A stretch of DNA of 64,000 bases from Lactobacillus kimbladii (GTDB lineage Bacteria > Bacillota > Bacilli > Lactobacillales > Lactobacillaceae). Where the stretch lies: the NCBI RefSeq assembly GCF_000970755.1, contig NZ_KQ034007.1, positions 1,477,808-1,541,807 of the forward strand, read 5' to 3'. Positions 17,668 to 26,707 of this stretch are shown piece by piece. The notes below the pieces were generated by a model. That model was not told the DNA's origin, made no database searches, and saw only the letters and a list, made by a program, of their open reading frames with translations. A program made the translations under genes and the position numbers. Position 1 is the first letter of the stretch. The number at the start of each line of letters is the position of its first letter.

Positions 17668-18513
17668 TTACTTATTGCTCCTCCTATCAGTGATAAAAGA
17701 AAGCAAACCAATTACTAAAATTAGTATTGCAATCATTAATAGCAAAACGAGCATATTATTTAGCCGCCAATTATTCATCTTAAATTGTATTCCTAAATAA
17801 TTTGTTAAATGCCGTTTTACATTAGCAGGAAAAGTGGCCAGTGTCTGCTTAAGTAAAAAATATCTTAAAGCAGCTGCTTCATAACTACTTGGTACTAATT
17901 TTACCAAACTTTGGGCGCCAGAAACCAATATGCCATAGGGCAAATATGTTGCTACAGCAAACCCAGCAGCAGCTCCTAAAACAGCGGAAAGCCTGCTAAA
18001 AGTAGTGCTGGAATGCATGAAAAGCACGATTATTTCATCTAATAAAGTCGCTGCAATCGCACCTACCAAGATATACAAAAGTCCGGGTAAAAGTGCTGAT
18101 TGAGGAATCGAGATATGATCAACTAATGAAAAGTACATGACCATTACGATAAAGGTGATGATTTGCATAAAAAAGCTGACTGTTGTTCCGGATAAAATGT
18201 AAGCAAAATTTTCTGCAAAACGTGATATGCCAGTTAGTTCAAAATCAGCGTCGGCTCGCGTTTCGCGGTCACTTACTTGTTGACCTAAGGCCTGAAAAGC
18301 CGTAGTAATACCAGAAACCGCAACAATACCCGCTATCATCCATAAATCCAACATTTTAGTCACATGAGGTAATTGCTGCCAATTACTTCTTAAATTATTT
18401 TGCAAAAAGCCAATATAGATAAAGAAAGAAATCAGTGCACCCAAGCATGACATGAATACAGCAGGAATGTTAGAGAAATAAATTTTCAAATTTCTACGAA
18501 ATAATGCAAACAT
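17668..18513 (-). CDS. ABC-2 type exporter, permease subunit
   Basis: Membrane subunit of 281 residues with about six hydrophobic segments, of the ABC-2 (DrrB/NodJ-like) type. It starts MFALFRRNLKIYFSNIPAVF, the amphipathic entry helix typical of this class. The gene directly follows the ATPase gene (start one base after its stop, behind AAGGAG). It has a 3' neighbour pair LytTR/DUF3021. The cargo could be a peptide, lipid or drug; nothing in the sequence decides. Confidence 0.85.
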   Translation of the reverse strand: MFALFRRNLKIYFSNIPAVFMSCLGALISFFIYIGFLQNNLRSNWQQLPHVTKMLDLWMIAGIVAVSGITTAFQALGQQVSDRETRADADFELTGISRFAENFAYILSGTTVSFFMQIITFIVMVMYFSLVDHISIPQSALLPGLLYILVGAIAATLLDEIIVLFMHSSTTFSRLSAVLGAAAGFAVATYLPYGILVSGAQSLVKLVPSSYEAAALRYFLLKQTLATFPANVKRHLTNYLGIQFKMNNWRLNNMLVLLLMIAILILVIGLLSFITDRRSNK

Positions 18514-19368
18514 TTAATGTATCTCCTTTCCGGTAATCTGAAGGAAGGCATCATTGATTGTTCCTTTGCGATACGAAAAATCAATAATATTTTCTTGATT
18601 GTTTTTTAAAATTTCAATTGCTTCTTGAGGGGATAATATGTCAATCGCAACCTGATTTTGACTGAGTCGAATAACTCTTTGTCTGATCTGTAAAATTTTG
18701 GTTTCCTTAACAGTAAGAATCAATTTATTAGGGGCAAATTCCGTCTTAATATCTGCTGCGGAGCCACTGGCAAGAATTTTACCGTTTTCCAAAATATACA
18801 TTTGGTCAGCATTTTCTGCCTCTTCTAAATAATGCGTTGTCAAAAAAATAGTAAGGTTTTGTTGCTGCTGCAGTTTAGTCAATAATTTCCAAATAGCATT
18901 TCTTGTTTGAATATCAAGTCCTGTAGTTGGTTCATCTAAAAAAAGCAAATCCGGGTTACAAATCAATGCTCGAGCTATGTCTACCTTTCTTTTTTGACCA
19001 CCTGATAAAGTGCTAAATTTTTGATTTAAAAATTCTTTGATGCCGATCAAATTAATTAGGTGTTCAAGCCACTCATTAGAAAATTTACGATACATCTGTG
19101 CCCTTAAATAAAGGTTATCCTTGACTGTTAAAACATTATCTAAAACGCTATTTTGAAAAACTACTCCAATTTTAAGATTTGAGGCTTTTGAAATGATACC
19201 TGAAGTTGGTTTTAATAGTCCTGTTAACATATTTATTGTGGTTGACTTGCCTGCACCATTCGTACCTAAATACGCCACTAATTGTCCTTGCTTTATTTGA
19301 ATATCAGCTTTATTAACGGCAATTTTATTACCAAATTTTTTAGTTAACCCTTGTGTTTCAATTAACAT
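18514..19368 (-). CDS. ABC exporter, ATP-binding subunit
   Basis: Cytoplasmic ATPase of 284 residues, DrrA/CcmA type. Walker A GTNGAGKST (35-43), Q-loop VVFQNSVLD, signature LSGGQKRKVD, Walker B LLFLDEPT, and the switch His in TTHYLEEAE are intact. The C-terminal ~70 residues are the DUF4162-like extension usual in ABC-2 exporters. First gene of the four-gene unit ATPase-permease-LytTR-DUF3021, starting behind GAGGTG. An inverted repeat upstream (19387-19413) is a possible operator. Confidence 0.93.
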   Translation of the reverse strand: MLIETQGLTKKFGNKIAVNKADIQIKQGQLVAYLGTNGAGKSTTINMLTGLLKPTSGIISKASNLKIGVVFQNSVLDNVLTVKDNLYLRAQMYRKFSNEWLEHLINLIGIKEFLNQKFSTLSGGQKRKVDIARALICNPDLLFLDEPTTGLDIQTRNAIWKLLTKLQQQQNLTIFLTTHYLEEAENADQMYILENGKILASGSAADIKTEFAPNKLILTVKETKILQIRQRVIRLSQNQVAIDILSPQEAIEILKNNQENIIDFSYRKGTINDAFLQITGKEIH

Positions 19369-19386
19369 AGTGACACCTCTTCCTTA

Positions 19387-19413
19387 ATTTGAATTAAGCA
19401 TACTAGTTCAAAT
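19387..19413 (-). promoter_or_regulatory. Inverted repeat upstream of the ABC exporter-LytTR operon
   Basis: ATTTGAA and TTCAAAT are perfect arms separated by 13 bases, about 20-45 bases upstream of the first start codon. A weak -35 TTGTCT lies further upstream. LytTR proteins usually bind direct repeats, so the binder is not assigned. Confidence 0.35.
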
Positions 19414-19488
19414 AAAATTTGTAGCGCATTTTATAATAAGAGACAAAATAGTAATCACAAAAAGATGAAATTAAGACACAAAAATAAA

Positions 19489-19521
19489 AAAGGTGTTGAT
19501 CAAAATTTGGTCAACGCCTTT
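19489..19521 (-). terminator. Terminator after the heterodimeric ABC exporter
   Basis: On the minus strand AAAGGCGTTGACC and GATCAACACCTTT form a stem with few mismatches followed by TTTTATTTTT, 16 bases past the stop at 19538. Confidence 0.85.
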
Positions 19522-19537
19522 AGTGTTCAAAATTAAC

Positions 19538-21115
19538 TTATTTACTTAAATGAATCTCGCGGTCAAATAATTGCTGCAATTTTTTATCAAAATTATGGGC
19601 GATGAAAATGACAGTATTCGGCATTTTAAGGAGTTCTTGCAAGATCGCTCTGGTTCCTGCCTGATCAATTGCACTTGTGCCTTCATCAATCAGTAAGATT
19701 TTGCTGTCATGTATCTGGGTACGCGCTAAAATTATTTTTTGTCTTTGACCGCCTGAAACATTCAGTTTTTGCAAATTTACTTTGGTCTCTATACCCTGAG
19801 CAAATTGCGTTAAATCTGGTTTTAATCCAACGGCAACTGCAGCTGATTCAGCCAGTTGATTCAACTTGGGATTGAACATTGTAATATTGTTTTTAATGGT
19901 GCTGGGAAATAAAACAGGATCTTGCGCAATGTAGCCGATTTTAGCTAAATCCGGTTTGATCACTTTTCCCTCCTGATCCTTAAACGCTATTTTTCCCGAA
20001 CTCGGTGGCAAAATCCCTAAAAGTAGTTTAAATAAAGTTGACTTGCCTGCACCGCTGTCACCTGATAGCAAAATTTTTTCGCCATAATTGACAGTGATAT
20101 CAGGGAACTTTAGAGTTTCACCATTAGGAAAACTAATTGCCAAATCTTTTGTACTAAAAGCAAAAGGTGCCACTAAGTTTTGCCCATCAGTTTTTACTGG
20201 TAAAGTCGCTGCAGTAACTCTATCTCTTAAAGTTTTGGTGCCCTTAATTAAGCCGAAATAGAATGGCAAGTATTCGATTGCCAGCGAAATATAGTGGCTA
20301 AAATTACCGATAACCGCAATCGCACCAAACGTGACCAGACCGCTTTTAATTAAAATACCCGTCCAGACGAACAATATCAGGATCATAATTTGCGCAACAC
20401 CATTGGTAATAATGGACAGAACTTGTTGTTCCTGTGTCTGCTTGAGGTTTGCTTTTTCTAAGTCGCGTGCACCTTTATGCATTACGCTAGTTAGTTTATC
20501 GCCAGCAAGATACCGCTCTAGTTCAGCAATACCGCTTAGCCATTTTTCAATCAGATCCAAATACTGCCTATTTTGATGAGATGCTTTCTCCGTTGCTCTT
20601 TGCAGCGGCTTTTCAATTATTTTGGGTAAAATCAGGGAAACGGCTACCGAAATTAAGATAAGTAGCAATAGACTCCAGTGCATCGTCAGCAAGGCAATTA
20701 CTGAGAAAATAACATAGCCCAGAAAATTACAAATGACCGGAATTAAGTTAAAGGACTGATTGTTAACCGTATTAAGATCATTGGTCAAGCGATTTTTAAC
20801 TTGCGAAGTTTGATAATTTTTATGGTCATGGTAGACGTGGCTTACTATTTTACTTCTTAACGTGTGATTAAATTCTTGAACTTGTCGTGTCAGTAAATAT
20901 TCAGAGCCCCAGTCAAAAGCATACGATGAGAGATAAGCTAACGTAGTAAAAGCAATGATTAACAGCCACGCTTGACCGTCATGTTGGCGCAAGGCGGTAA
21001 ATTCCCACATATTTAAGTAAGATGCCCCGATTAAAACAAAGGGTTGCAAGAGGCTAAAAAGCACCATAAATATGAAACGAATTCGATTGGTATGAAAGAA
21101 GTTTTTAAAAGTCAT
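19538..21115 (-). CDS. ABC exporter half-transporter (membrane plus ATPase), second subunit
   Basis: Fused transporter of 525 residues: six-helix exporter domain (1-~300) and an ATPase domain with Walker A SGDSGAGKST, signature NVSGGQRQK, Walker B ILLIDEGTSAID and switch His IAHN. The Glu after Walker B is followed by GTS rather than the usual ATS, a mild change. It overlaps the first half-transporter gene by 11 bases, and the two resemble each other throughout, so they probably form a heterodimer. The group includes multidrug, peptide and bacteriocin exporters; the cargo is unknown. Confidence 0.9.
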   Translation of the reverse strand: MTFKNFFHTNRIRFIFMVLFSLLQPFVLIGASYLNMWEFTALRQHDGQAWLLIIAFTTLAYLSSYAFDWGSEYLLTRQVQEFNHTLRSKIVSHVYHDHKNYQTSQVKNRLTNDLNTVNNQSFNLIPVICNFLGYVIFSVIALLTMHWSLLLLILISVAVSLILPKIIEKPLQRATEKASHQNRQYLDLIEKWLSGIAELERYLAGDKLTSVMHKGARDLEKANLKQTQEQQVLSIITNGVAQIMILILFVWTGILIKSGLVTFGAIAVIGNFSHYISLAIEYLPFYFGLIKGTKTLRDRVTAATLPVKTDGQNLVAPFAFSTKDLAISFPNGETLKFPDITVNYGEKILLSGDSGAGKSTLFKLLLGILPPSSGKIAFKDQEGKVIKPDLAKIGYIAQDPVLFPSTIKNNITMFNPKLNQLAESAAVAVGLKPDLTQFAQGIETKVNLQKLNVSGGQRQKIILARTQIHDSKILLIDEGTSAIDQAGTRAILQELLKMPNTVIFIAHNFDKKLQQLFDREIHLSK

Positions 21116-22706
21116 TGTGGTTCTCCTTCTGGCTTGCTAACCGAATCGTTTTATCAAACATATTTTTAACTTCAGAATTAAGATTATGAGCAATCATGAT
21201 CACAGTCTTATTAGTGTGAACAAGTTCAGCAATAATTTGCTTAGTTGCTTTACTATCAATGGCACTTGTCGCTTCGTCCAGCAAAATAATTTCATCAGCG
21301 AAAACTTCTGATCTGGCAAGAATAATCTTTTGCCTTTGGCCGCCTGATAAATTATTTTTATCCAAATCAACTTGGGTATCAGTTCCTTGGGGAAATCTCG
21401 CAATGTCGCTCTGCAATTGCACTTTATTAATTAAATTAGGTACTTGATCCAACAACTGCTGATGAAACATCACGATATTTTCCGCAATCGTTCCTGGAAA
21501 CAATTGCGGATCTTGAGCAATGTAACTGATCCGGTTTAAATTTGGTTGAAAAATCTGCCCCGCATTATTTCTAAAAATAATTTGACCTTGATAAGGCCTG
21601 ATCTTACCTAAAAGAGCTTGAAGCAGTGTTGACTTGCCTGTTCCGCTGTCGCCTGTAAGCAAAACTTTTTCACCCTTATTGATCACAAAATCGGGATATT
21701 CAATTATTGGACCATTAGGATATTTAAGCGCCAAATTTTTAATTTCAATTTGGGCAATTTGAGCAGATGACCCATTCGGCTTGGATTTGGTGTTAGAAAT
21801 CAAGCTAGCCGTAGTTTGATTAATATTTTTAGTAGACTTAATCTTGACTGCAGCAGTTGTAATAGAGGATACAGCTGAAAAAATACCAAAAGCAAAAGAA
21901 GTCGAAGCTAATGCCGCCCCAATTTTTATTTGACCAGTTAAAAACAGGATACCCGCTAAAAAGGCAATCGACATTTGCCCTAAAGTGTTACCAATTCCAT
22001 TAATAGTATTGGAAGCACAGTTTTTATTGATTTGATTGACTTCAGACTTTTCCAACTTCTCAGCGTAGCTGCTCATTTCTTTATTTAAGATCGTCCAAGC
22101 ATGATACCTTCGCAGTTCATTTAAGCCATTGATCCATTCACCGATACCAGTTAAAAAAGCGCTAGTATTTTGCATCACTTTTTTACTTGCCTCTGAAGTC
22201 ATGCGCGCCATTATTTTGGGCAAGCTTAAATCTATTAGAACAAAAATTGCAGTTAGTAAAACAAAAGACCAATTTAAGCTAAAAAGGACGCCAGCAGAAA
22301 GCAAGATGATAAATAAATTACTAAGAACATTAACCCACGGCAGAGCAAAATCGCTGGTTAAGGTATCGAGATTGCTTTGCAGATAATTCTGCATTTGCGC
22401 CACTGTCGCATCGTTTTCAGTATAAAAATGGTCTACCATTTGCCCTCTTAATTGATCAAGATATTCCTGAATCTGAGCGTTAAAAAGGTAAGTCGCTAAA
22501 GGCAGAATAAATACACCACAAACTACCGGGATAAATTCAATTAATTGCCAGCGAATGTAAACTGGCAAATTGCCGACGCTTAATCCATTAACTGCAAATT
22601 GAAAAAAATACTGGTCAAGTGAACCGGTAACAGCGAAAATAAAATAAAGTAAAATAATAAAAATTGCTCGTTGTTTATTAGAGCCAATCAGTCCCTTTAA
22701 TGTCAT
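21105..22706 (-). CDS. ABC exporter half-transporter (membrane plus ATPase), first subunit
   Basis: Partner of the gene at 19538-21115; 533 residues, N-terminal exporter domain with about six membrane helices and C-terminal ATPase with Walker A TGDSGTGKST, signature NLSGGQRQK, Walker B IILLDEATSAID and switch His IAHN. This subunit keeps the standard EATS sequence after Walker B. It is the first gene of a two-gene unit with a good promoter at 22757-22785. The start ATG at 22706 lacks a strong ribosome site (only GAAAG), so the start is less certain than the frame. Confidence 0.9.
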   Translation of the reverse strand: MTLKGLIGSNKQRAIFIILLYFIFAVTGSLDQYFFQFAVNGLSVGNLPVYIRWQLIEFIPVVCGVFILPLATYLFNAQIQEYLDQLRGQMVDHFYTENDATVAQMQNYLQSNLDTLTSDFALPWVNVLSNLFIILLSAGVLFSLNWSFVLLTAIFVLIDLSLPKIMARMTSEASKKVMQNTSAFLTGIGEWINGLNELRRYHAWTILNKEMSSYAEKLEKSEVNQINKNCASNTINGIGNTLGQMSIAFLAGILFLTGQIKIGAALASTSFAFGIFSAVSSITTAAVKIKSTKNINQTTASLISNTKSKPNGSSAQIAQIEIKNLALKYPNGPIIEYPDFVINKGEKVLLTGDSGTGKSTLLQALLGKIRPYQGQIIFRNNAGQIFQPNLNRISYIAQDPQLFPGTIAENIVMFHQQLLDQVPNLINKVQLQSDIARFPQGTDTQVDLDKNNLSGGQRQKIILARSEVFADEIILLDEATSAIDSKATKQIIAELVHTNKTVIMIAHNLNSEVKNMFDKTIRLASQKENHNDF

Positions 22707-22756
22707 GTGCTTGCGTCTTTCATTTTATGCTAAATCAATTTTATTAAATTTATCTA

Positions 22757-22785
22757 ATAATAAAATGAATAATCAAGGGTGTCAA
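22757..22785 (-). promoter_or_regulatory. Promoter of the heterodimeric ABC exporter
   Basis: Perfect -35 TTGACA (22785-22780), 17-base spacer, -10 TATTAT (22762-22757) on the minus strand, about 50 bases upstream of the first gene. Confidence 0.7.
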
Positions 22786-22824
22786 ATTAGCAAGCAAAAT
22801 ATAATCACCGGTTATAAAAAAACT

Positions 22825-22842
22825 AATTCTTTAAAAAGAATT
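22825..22842 (-). terminator. Weak terminator after rsgA
   Basis: AATTCTTT and AAAGAATT form an AT-only stem followed on the minus strand by AGTTTTTTTAT, 21 bases past the rsgA stop. AT-only, so weaker than the others. Confidence 0.5.
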
Positions 22843-22863
22843 ATTGTGAAAGTGATTAAAATT

Positions 22864-23892
22864 TTACATTGGCGGTTTACGATAATGATGGTAGTTAATG
22901 GTTGCCTTTTTAAACTCAGCCTTTTTATTTAATTTCTTTGCCAATTTTTGATCTAAGTACCCTTTAGTTACTTGACTTTCTTTTTCCAAAGCTATGAACT
23001 GATCATAAACTTTTCGTTCTAATGTTCCATTGTTAACAGCTTCTTTAACGGCACAGTCAGGCTCATCTATATGCTTACAATCATTAAAGCGACACTTCTC
23101 AGAGAGATCGGCAATCTCAGGAAAAACTTGCTTCAGATTGCCACCACTAACGCCCATACTTTTAATTCCAGGTGTATCAATTAGAACAAAGTCTCCAAGT
23201 TCAATTGGGATTAATCTTGAGCTCGTTGTTGTATGCCTGCCTTTATCAGTCTTTGCACTGATACGGTTTGTAGACATCAATTCTTTTTGAGCAATGGCAT
23301 TAATCAAACTTGACTTTCCAACTCCTGAATTACCATAAAAAGAAACAGTTTGCCCTGGCAAAATACTTGAACGTAATTCAGCCAATCCTTTTCCAGTGAT
23401 ACATGAAGTACAAAAAACTGGTATTTTTAATTTATCAGCAATTTGTTGGGCAAGGTTCAGGCTCTCTGGGAAAAGATCTGATTTTGTTAAAACTATTGAT
23501 GTTTGATACTCATTTTCTTTTTTTAAAGCATAAAGAAAACGGTTGATACGTGAAGACTTTAAATTTTTATTCATTGAAAAACAAATAAACAGCTGATCAA
23601 TATTGCTTGCCGAATCTTTTTCTTGGGCATGAAATTCTTCACCGGTTATTCGACCTAATGTACTATAACGCGGTAGGCGCTCATTAATTAAATCAAAATC
23701 TATTTGTGGGTCTAAGGTTACCCAATCACCCACCAGAAATTGTTCTGACCGTTTTTTAGGAATGGCATTATTTTCACTGCCATCTAAACGCATCACTTTA
23801 TACATGTCAGAAGAATTTAAGGAAATTCTCCCAAGTGTCTGTTCGTTATCAACTGACTCATGTTGTTTATATATATTTAATCCTAAATCCAA
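22864..23892 (-). CDS. rsgA: Ribosome small-subunit-dependent GTPase A
   Basis: Circularly permuted GTPase that acts in late 30S maturation. The permuted order is visible: OB fold (about 20-90), then G4 TKSD (136-139), then G1 GNSGVGKS (187-194), then G3 DTPG, and a C-terminal zinc finger with CRFNDCKH and a later Cys. The 342 residues fit but are somewhat longer than the shortest RsgA proteins. The first codon is TTG behind GGAG with six-base spacing, which I accept because no ATG lies before the OB fold. It is a single-gene unit away from the usual rpmB/stp-prkC context, so it may be a second RsgA copy. Confidence 0.9.
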   Translation of the reverse strand: MDLGLNIYKQHESVDNEQTLGRISLNSSDMYKVMRLDGSENNAIPKKRSEQFLVGDWVTLDPQIDFDLINERLPRYSTLGRITGEEFHAQEKDSASNIDQLFICFSMNKNLKSSRINRFLYALKKENEYQTSIVLTKSDLFPESLNLAQQIADKLKIPVFCTSCITGKGLAELRSSILPGQTVSFYGNSGVGKSSLINAIAQKELMSTNRISAKTDKGRHTTTSSRLIPIELGDFVLIDTPGIKSMGVSGGNLKQVFPEIADLSEKCRFNDCKHIDEPDCAVKEAVNNGTLERKVYDQFIALEKESQVTKGYLDQKLAKKLNKKAEFKKATINYHHYRKPPM

Positions 23893-23979
23893 TAGATGCT
23901 CCTATAGATTAATTTAATACTCCGATCTACTTATAAGTTAATACTATAGCATGATTTTATATTAAAAAATAGTTAAAAA

Positions 23980-24690
23980 TTATTCCGATTTCGAAATAAC
24001 ATTATCTAACTTGCTAATATCAGTTAAATTGGCGTTTAAAAATTCTTGATTATCTATCGGTAAATGCAATTCAAAGTTTTCTATTGGCTGAACGCTGACT
24101 GTTACATCTTTCATTGTAGCTGCCAAAACATGACCGCCAAAGCTTAAATCATCGGCCAAAAAATGATTGTGAAATCTTGATACTCCAACACCCTGAAAAA
24201 CAGATGGAGTATAATAAGTAATCATTGTTCCAGTGATATTTTCAGTTTCAAATTCGACTTGATTTTCCGCAATTTTCCCTAGAGACGGATATGGCTTATG
24301 AGATTTTTTAGAAGATCTCGTACGAATTTTTTGGAAAACACCTTTAGTCAATATTGCGAAAAATTGATTTTGGGCGTTATTTTTGGTCAAAACATCTTTT
24401 AGCATTTCCGCCAATTCGATATTTTGGTAGCTTTTGAATTTGTGATAATCCGCAAAACTAACGTCAGCATATGTTACTTTAAAGTCATCTGGCAGTTTCA
24501 CTGCCGGACCACTAACATCTATTTTGTAACTGACACCGTCTAATATAACTAATTCACCATCAACGCCATCACCCGTTCCAATGCCGATATTGCCGTGTTT
24601 TAGCAATTCTAACAGCGGTAAAGTGCCTTCCAATAAACCTTCAACCAACATTTGCATGGTGCCATGTTGAAACAATGTATTTTTTGTCAT
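23980..24690 (-). CDS. alsD: Alpha-acetolactate decarboxylase
   Basis: Converts 2-acetolactate to acetoin and CO2, diverting pyruvate carbon to a neutral product and trimming branched-chain precursors. The three zinc-ligand histidines show the family spacing: SRFHNHF (H174, H176) and GGHV (H187). HGTMQMLVEG near the N-terminus and GIGTGDGVDGEL follow the family. I start at ATG 24690, behind GGAGCAGC; an in-frame TTG lies seven codons earlier. No acetolactate synthase is adjacent. The gene is preceded by a long hairpin at 24724-24804. Confidence 0.93.
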   Translation of the reverse strand: MTKNTLFQHGTMQMLVEGLLEGTLPLLELLKHGNIGIGTGDGVDGELVILDGVSYKIDVSGPAVKLPDDFKVTYADVSFADYHKFKSYQNIELAEMLKDVLTKNNAQNQFFAILTKGVFQKIRTRSSKKSHKPYPSLGKIAENQVEFETENITGTMITYYTPSVFQGVGVSRFHNHFLADDLSFGGHVLAATMKDVTVSVQPIENFELHLPIDNQEFLNANLTDISKLDNVISKSE

Positions 24691-24723
24691 ATCTGCTGCT
24701 CCTTTTTTCAAAAACTTATATAT

Positions 24724-24804
24724 AAAAACAACCAGAACAAGATTAATTTTTACAAATTAGTTTAGCACCAATTTGTTTTCAAATTATTATGTCTGGTTGT
24801 TTTT
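24724..24804 (-). terminator. Long-loop hairpin between the toxin-antitoxin pair and alsD
   Basis: Thirteen-base perfect arms (AAAAACAACCAGA at 24724-24736, complement at 24792-24804) enclose a 55-base AT-rich loop that can fold further (AATTTG / CAAATT). On the minus strand the second arm ends in TTTTT, so it can terminate transcripts from the upstream pair. It lies only about 35 bases before the alsD start, so a leader-attenuator role is also possible. Confidence 0.5.
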
Positions 24805-24853
24805 CAACTCTTGCTATTTTTAGTTTAGTAAATAATTAGCTCGGTCTAAAAAT

Positions 24854-25360
24854 TCAAATGCACAAATTGATTTTTTCAAAGAAATCATTCATGTCAATGC
24901 AACCAACTTCTAAATCATCACACACATCAGGTATTTTTGCGGCCTTATTACCATTTGGATTGTGTAAATTAGGATTCCGAATTTCACTTGTTACAATCGT
25001 TAAATTTTCTTCTTTTGCAATAGCAATAAGCCAAGGATCTGCAATTTTCTCATGTGCCCATCCTCTATCAGCTGATAAAGCTTCCTTTTTATAATATTCA
25101 CAGTCGCCAATATATTGAAGTACTTGTGCCCATTGTATTGCATAGTTTTTATGGTTTATTATTCCTTTTAAATAATTTTTGTCCAACCATTTTATAAATT
25201 TAGGGGCTTGGTAGTTTTCAGCAACCACAATTTCGGGAATGACAACGTATTTATTTAAAATGGAAGGTAGCTTATCCCAGAAACTGGGAAAATACTTTAC
25301 CCGATAATACCGTTCATAAAAATTTATATAGATATTAGTATCCAGCAAATATTTTTCCAT
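24854..25360 (-). CDS. DUF4411 PIN-like protein, putative toxin
   Basis: 168 residues. The PIN-like N-terminus MEKYLLDTNIYI places an acidic residue at D7, followed by the YYRVKYFPSFW stretch characteristic of DUF4411; a second acidic centre lies in IADPWLIAIAKEE and KIPDVCDD near the C-terminus. PIN folds are Mg-dependent ribonucleases. Its ATG overlaps the stop of the upstream HTH-peptidase gene (TAATG), the tight coupling seen in toxin-antitoxin modules. The role as toxin is inferred from family and pairing; no target can be named. Confidence 0.8.
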   Translation of the reverse strand: MEKYLLDTNIYINFYERYYRVKYFPSFWDKLPSILNKYVVIPEIVVAENYQAPKFIKWLDKNYLKGIINHKNYAIQWAQVLQYIGDCEYYKKEALSADRGWAHEKIADPWLIAIAKEENLTIVTSEIRNPNLHNPNGNKAAKIPDVCDDLEVGCIDMNDFFEKINLCI

Positions 25361-26478
25361 TACATACTGTCTCCCGTCAGAATCTTAAACGACTTATAAC
25401 TAACACCAACAATATTAAAAGCATCCGTATAAGTAATCTTATTTTGTTTTATTGCATTTTCAATGTAATGCACAAAAGTCTGATCAAAACGAAATCTGAT
25501 ATTATTATCATAATTTCCACCTTTGGATTTTTTATCAGGTGGGATTTTTGCAAGTTCTTTTTTTAGCTGAGAAACTTTTTCATCATACTCATTTTTTGTC
25601 AAAATTTTCATGTCATACAATTTACGTACAATAACAAATTTACTAACAGGAAATTCGTGAGCTAAAAATTCAATATCATAGCTATTTAGTTTCCTAATCT
25701 CTTCATTTGGCAGCAATATTTCCGCTGTAACTCTATTAACAAAAGTTTCCGTGGGATCAAACTTGTATGATCCTGTATCAACTAAACTGAATATTTCTTC
25801 CTGATCAAGAAAAAGATGAACTAATTCATGAACAAGTGTAAATAATCGACCTGCTTCGCTATCCTTAGAATTGACAAAAATAATGGGAGCTTTTTTGTCA
25901 CTTAAGACAAAGCCTCTGAATTCTTCTAGCGACAAACTTCGATGCGTGTTGCTTTTTACCGATCCGTTAAAGAAGATAAAAATGCCTATTTGACTCATTT
26001 TATCTCTAAAATATTTCAACGCATTCTTATTCTTTCCCGCATTTTTCTGATAGTTAATTGGAATATCGAGATAATTACGAATATCATCTACAACTTGCTG
26101 GTAAGCATTTTTAATTGAATATTTTCCGATAAAATCGAGCTCATAATCAATTTCATTTCGCAGAAAATCCTGTTTTGTTTGCATTTCAACAATCGTATCT
26201 CTAAGTTCATTACTAATCTTTTCAATCCGATTTGAATTAATCGTTCTAAATTTAAGTGTATTCTTATCAGCCTCAACTGGATCTGAAAGAAGCAGCAAGC
26301 CAGTCGGCACATCAATAAGTTTAGCAATTTTTGAAAGTTGATTAAAAGTAGGGTTTTTACTGCCATCTAAAAAAGCATCAATATTCTGAACTTTCATTTG
26401 TAAATAATCTTTAGAAACTCCAGAATTGTCAATATAATAAGCCAAAGTATGTGGATTTATGTCTAATCTAGTTACCAT
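25360..26478 (-). CDS. HTH and ImmA/IrrE-family metallopeptidase, putative antitoxin
   Basis: 372 residues. The N-terminal 65 resemble an XRE helix-turn-helix (…NPTFNQLSKIAKLIDVP…). From about 120 onward it is an ImmA/IrrE zinc peptidase, with HELVH (217-221) in the usual HExxH position. The combination with a DUF4411 gene directly downstream recurs in bacteria as a type II-like module, where this protein would bind DNA and neutralise the partner. I start it at ATG 26478 behind GGGAGGTG; a GTG lies three codons earlier. Its promoter should lie in the 220-base gap upstream, where I see no clear consensus. Confidence 0.82.
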   Translation of the reverse strand: MVTRLDINPHTLAYYIDNSGVSKDYLQMKVQNIDAFLDGSKNPTFNQLSKIAKLIDVPTGLLLLSDPVEADKNTLKFRTINSNRIEKISNELRDTIVEMQTKQDFLRNEIDYELDFIGKYSIKNAYQQVVDDIRNYLDIPINYQKNAGKNKNALKYFRDKMSQIGIFIFFNGSVKSNTHRSLSLEEFRGFVLSDKKAPIIFVNSKDSEAGRLFTLVHELVHLFLDQEEIFSLVDTGSYKFDPTETFVNRVTAEILLPNEEIRKLNSYDIEFLAHEFPVSKFVIVRKLYDMKILTKNEYDEKVSQLKKELAKIPPDKKSKGGNYDNNIRFRFDQTFVHYIENAIKQNKITYTDAFNIVGVSYKSFKILTGDSM

Positions 26479-26666
26479 TAAAAACACCTCCCTTATTAAT
26501 ACGCATTTATACTTTTATTTTCCTCAAAAATTCACATTAATGCAATCTTTAAAATTATTTTATGATATTAAATTTGTTTTAAACAACTAAATGAACTATT
26601 TTAACATCTTTTATAAATTAAAATATTAAATACGCTTGCTCATATAAATTATGAGTGAAAATAAAA

Positions 26667-26695
26667 AGCTTTGAAAGCCTAGTAGCTAGCAAAGC
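26667..26695 (-). terminator. Terminator after guaA
   Basis: AGCTTTG pairs with CAAAGCT over a 15-base loop, followed on the minus strand by TTTTTATTTTC, 13 bases past the guaA stop. The rest of the 26488-26707 gap is AT-rich and holds no other feature I can support. Confidence 0.75.
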
Positions 26696-26707
26696 TAATT
26701 TATCTTA

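Noticed and set aside
19538-22706. Bacteriocin (peptidase-containing) exporter
   Set aside because: Neither half-transporter has an N-terminal C39 peptidase domain, and no precursor-peptide gene is visible nearby.
22705-22932. Plus-strand frame between the ABC exporter and rsgA
   Set aside because: No ribosome site and no recognisable similarity; it overlaps the exporter promoter and the 3' end of rsgA.
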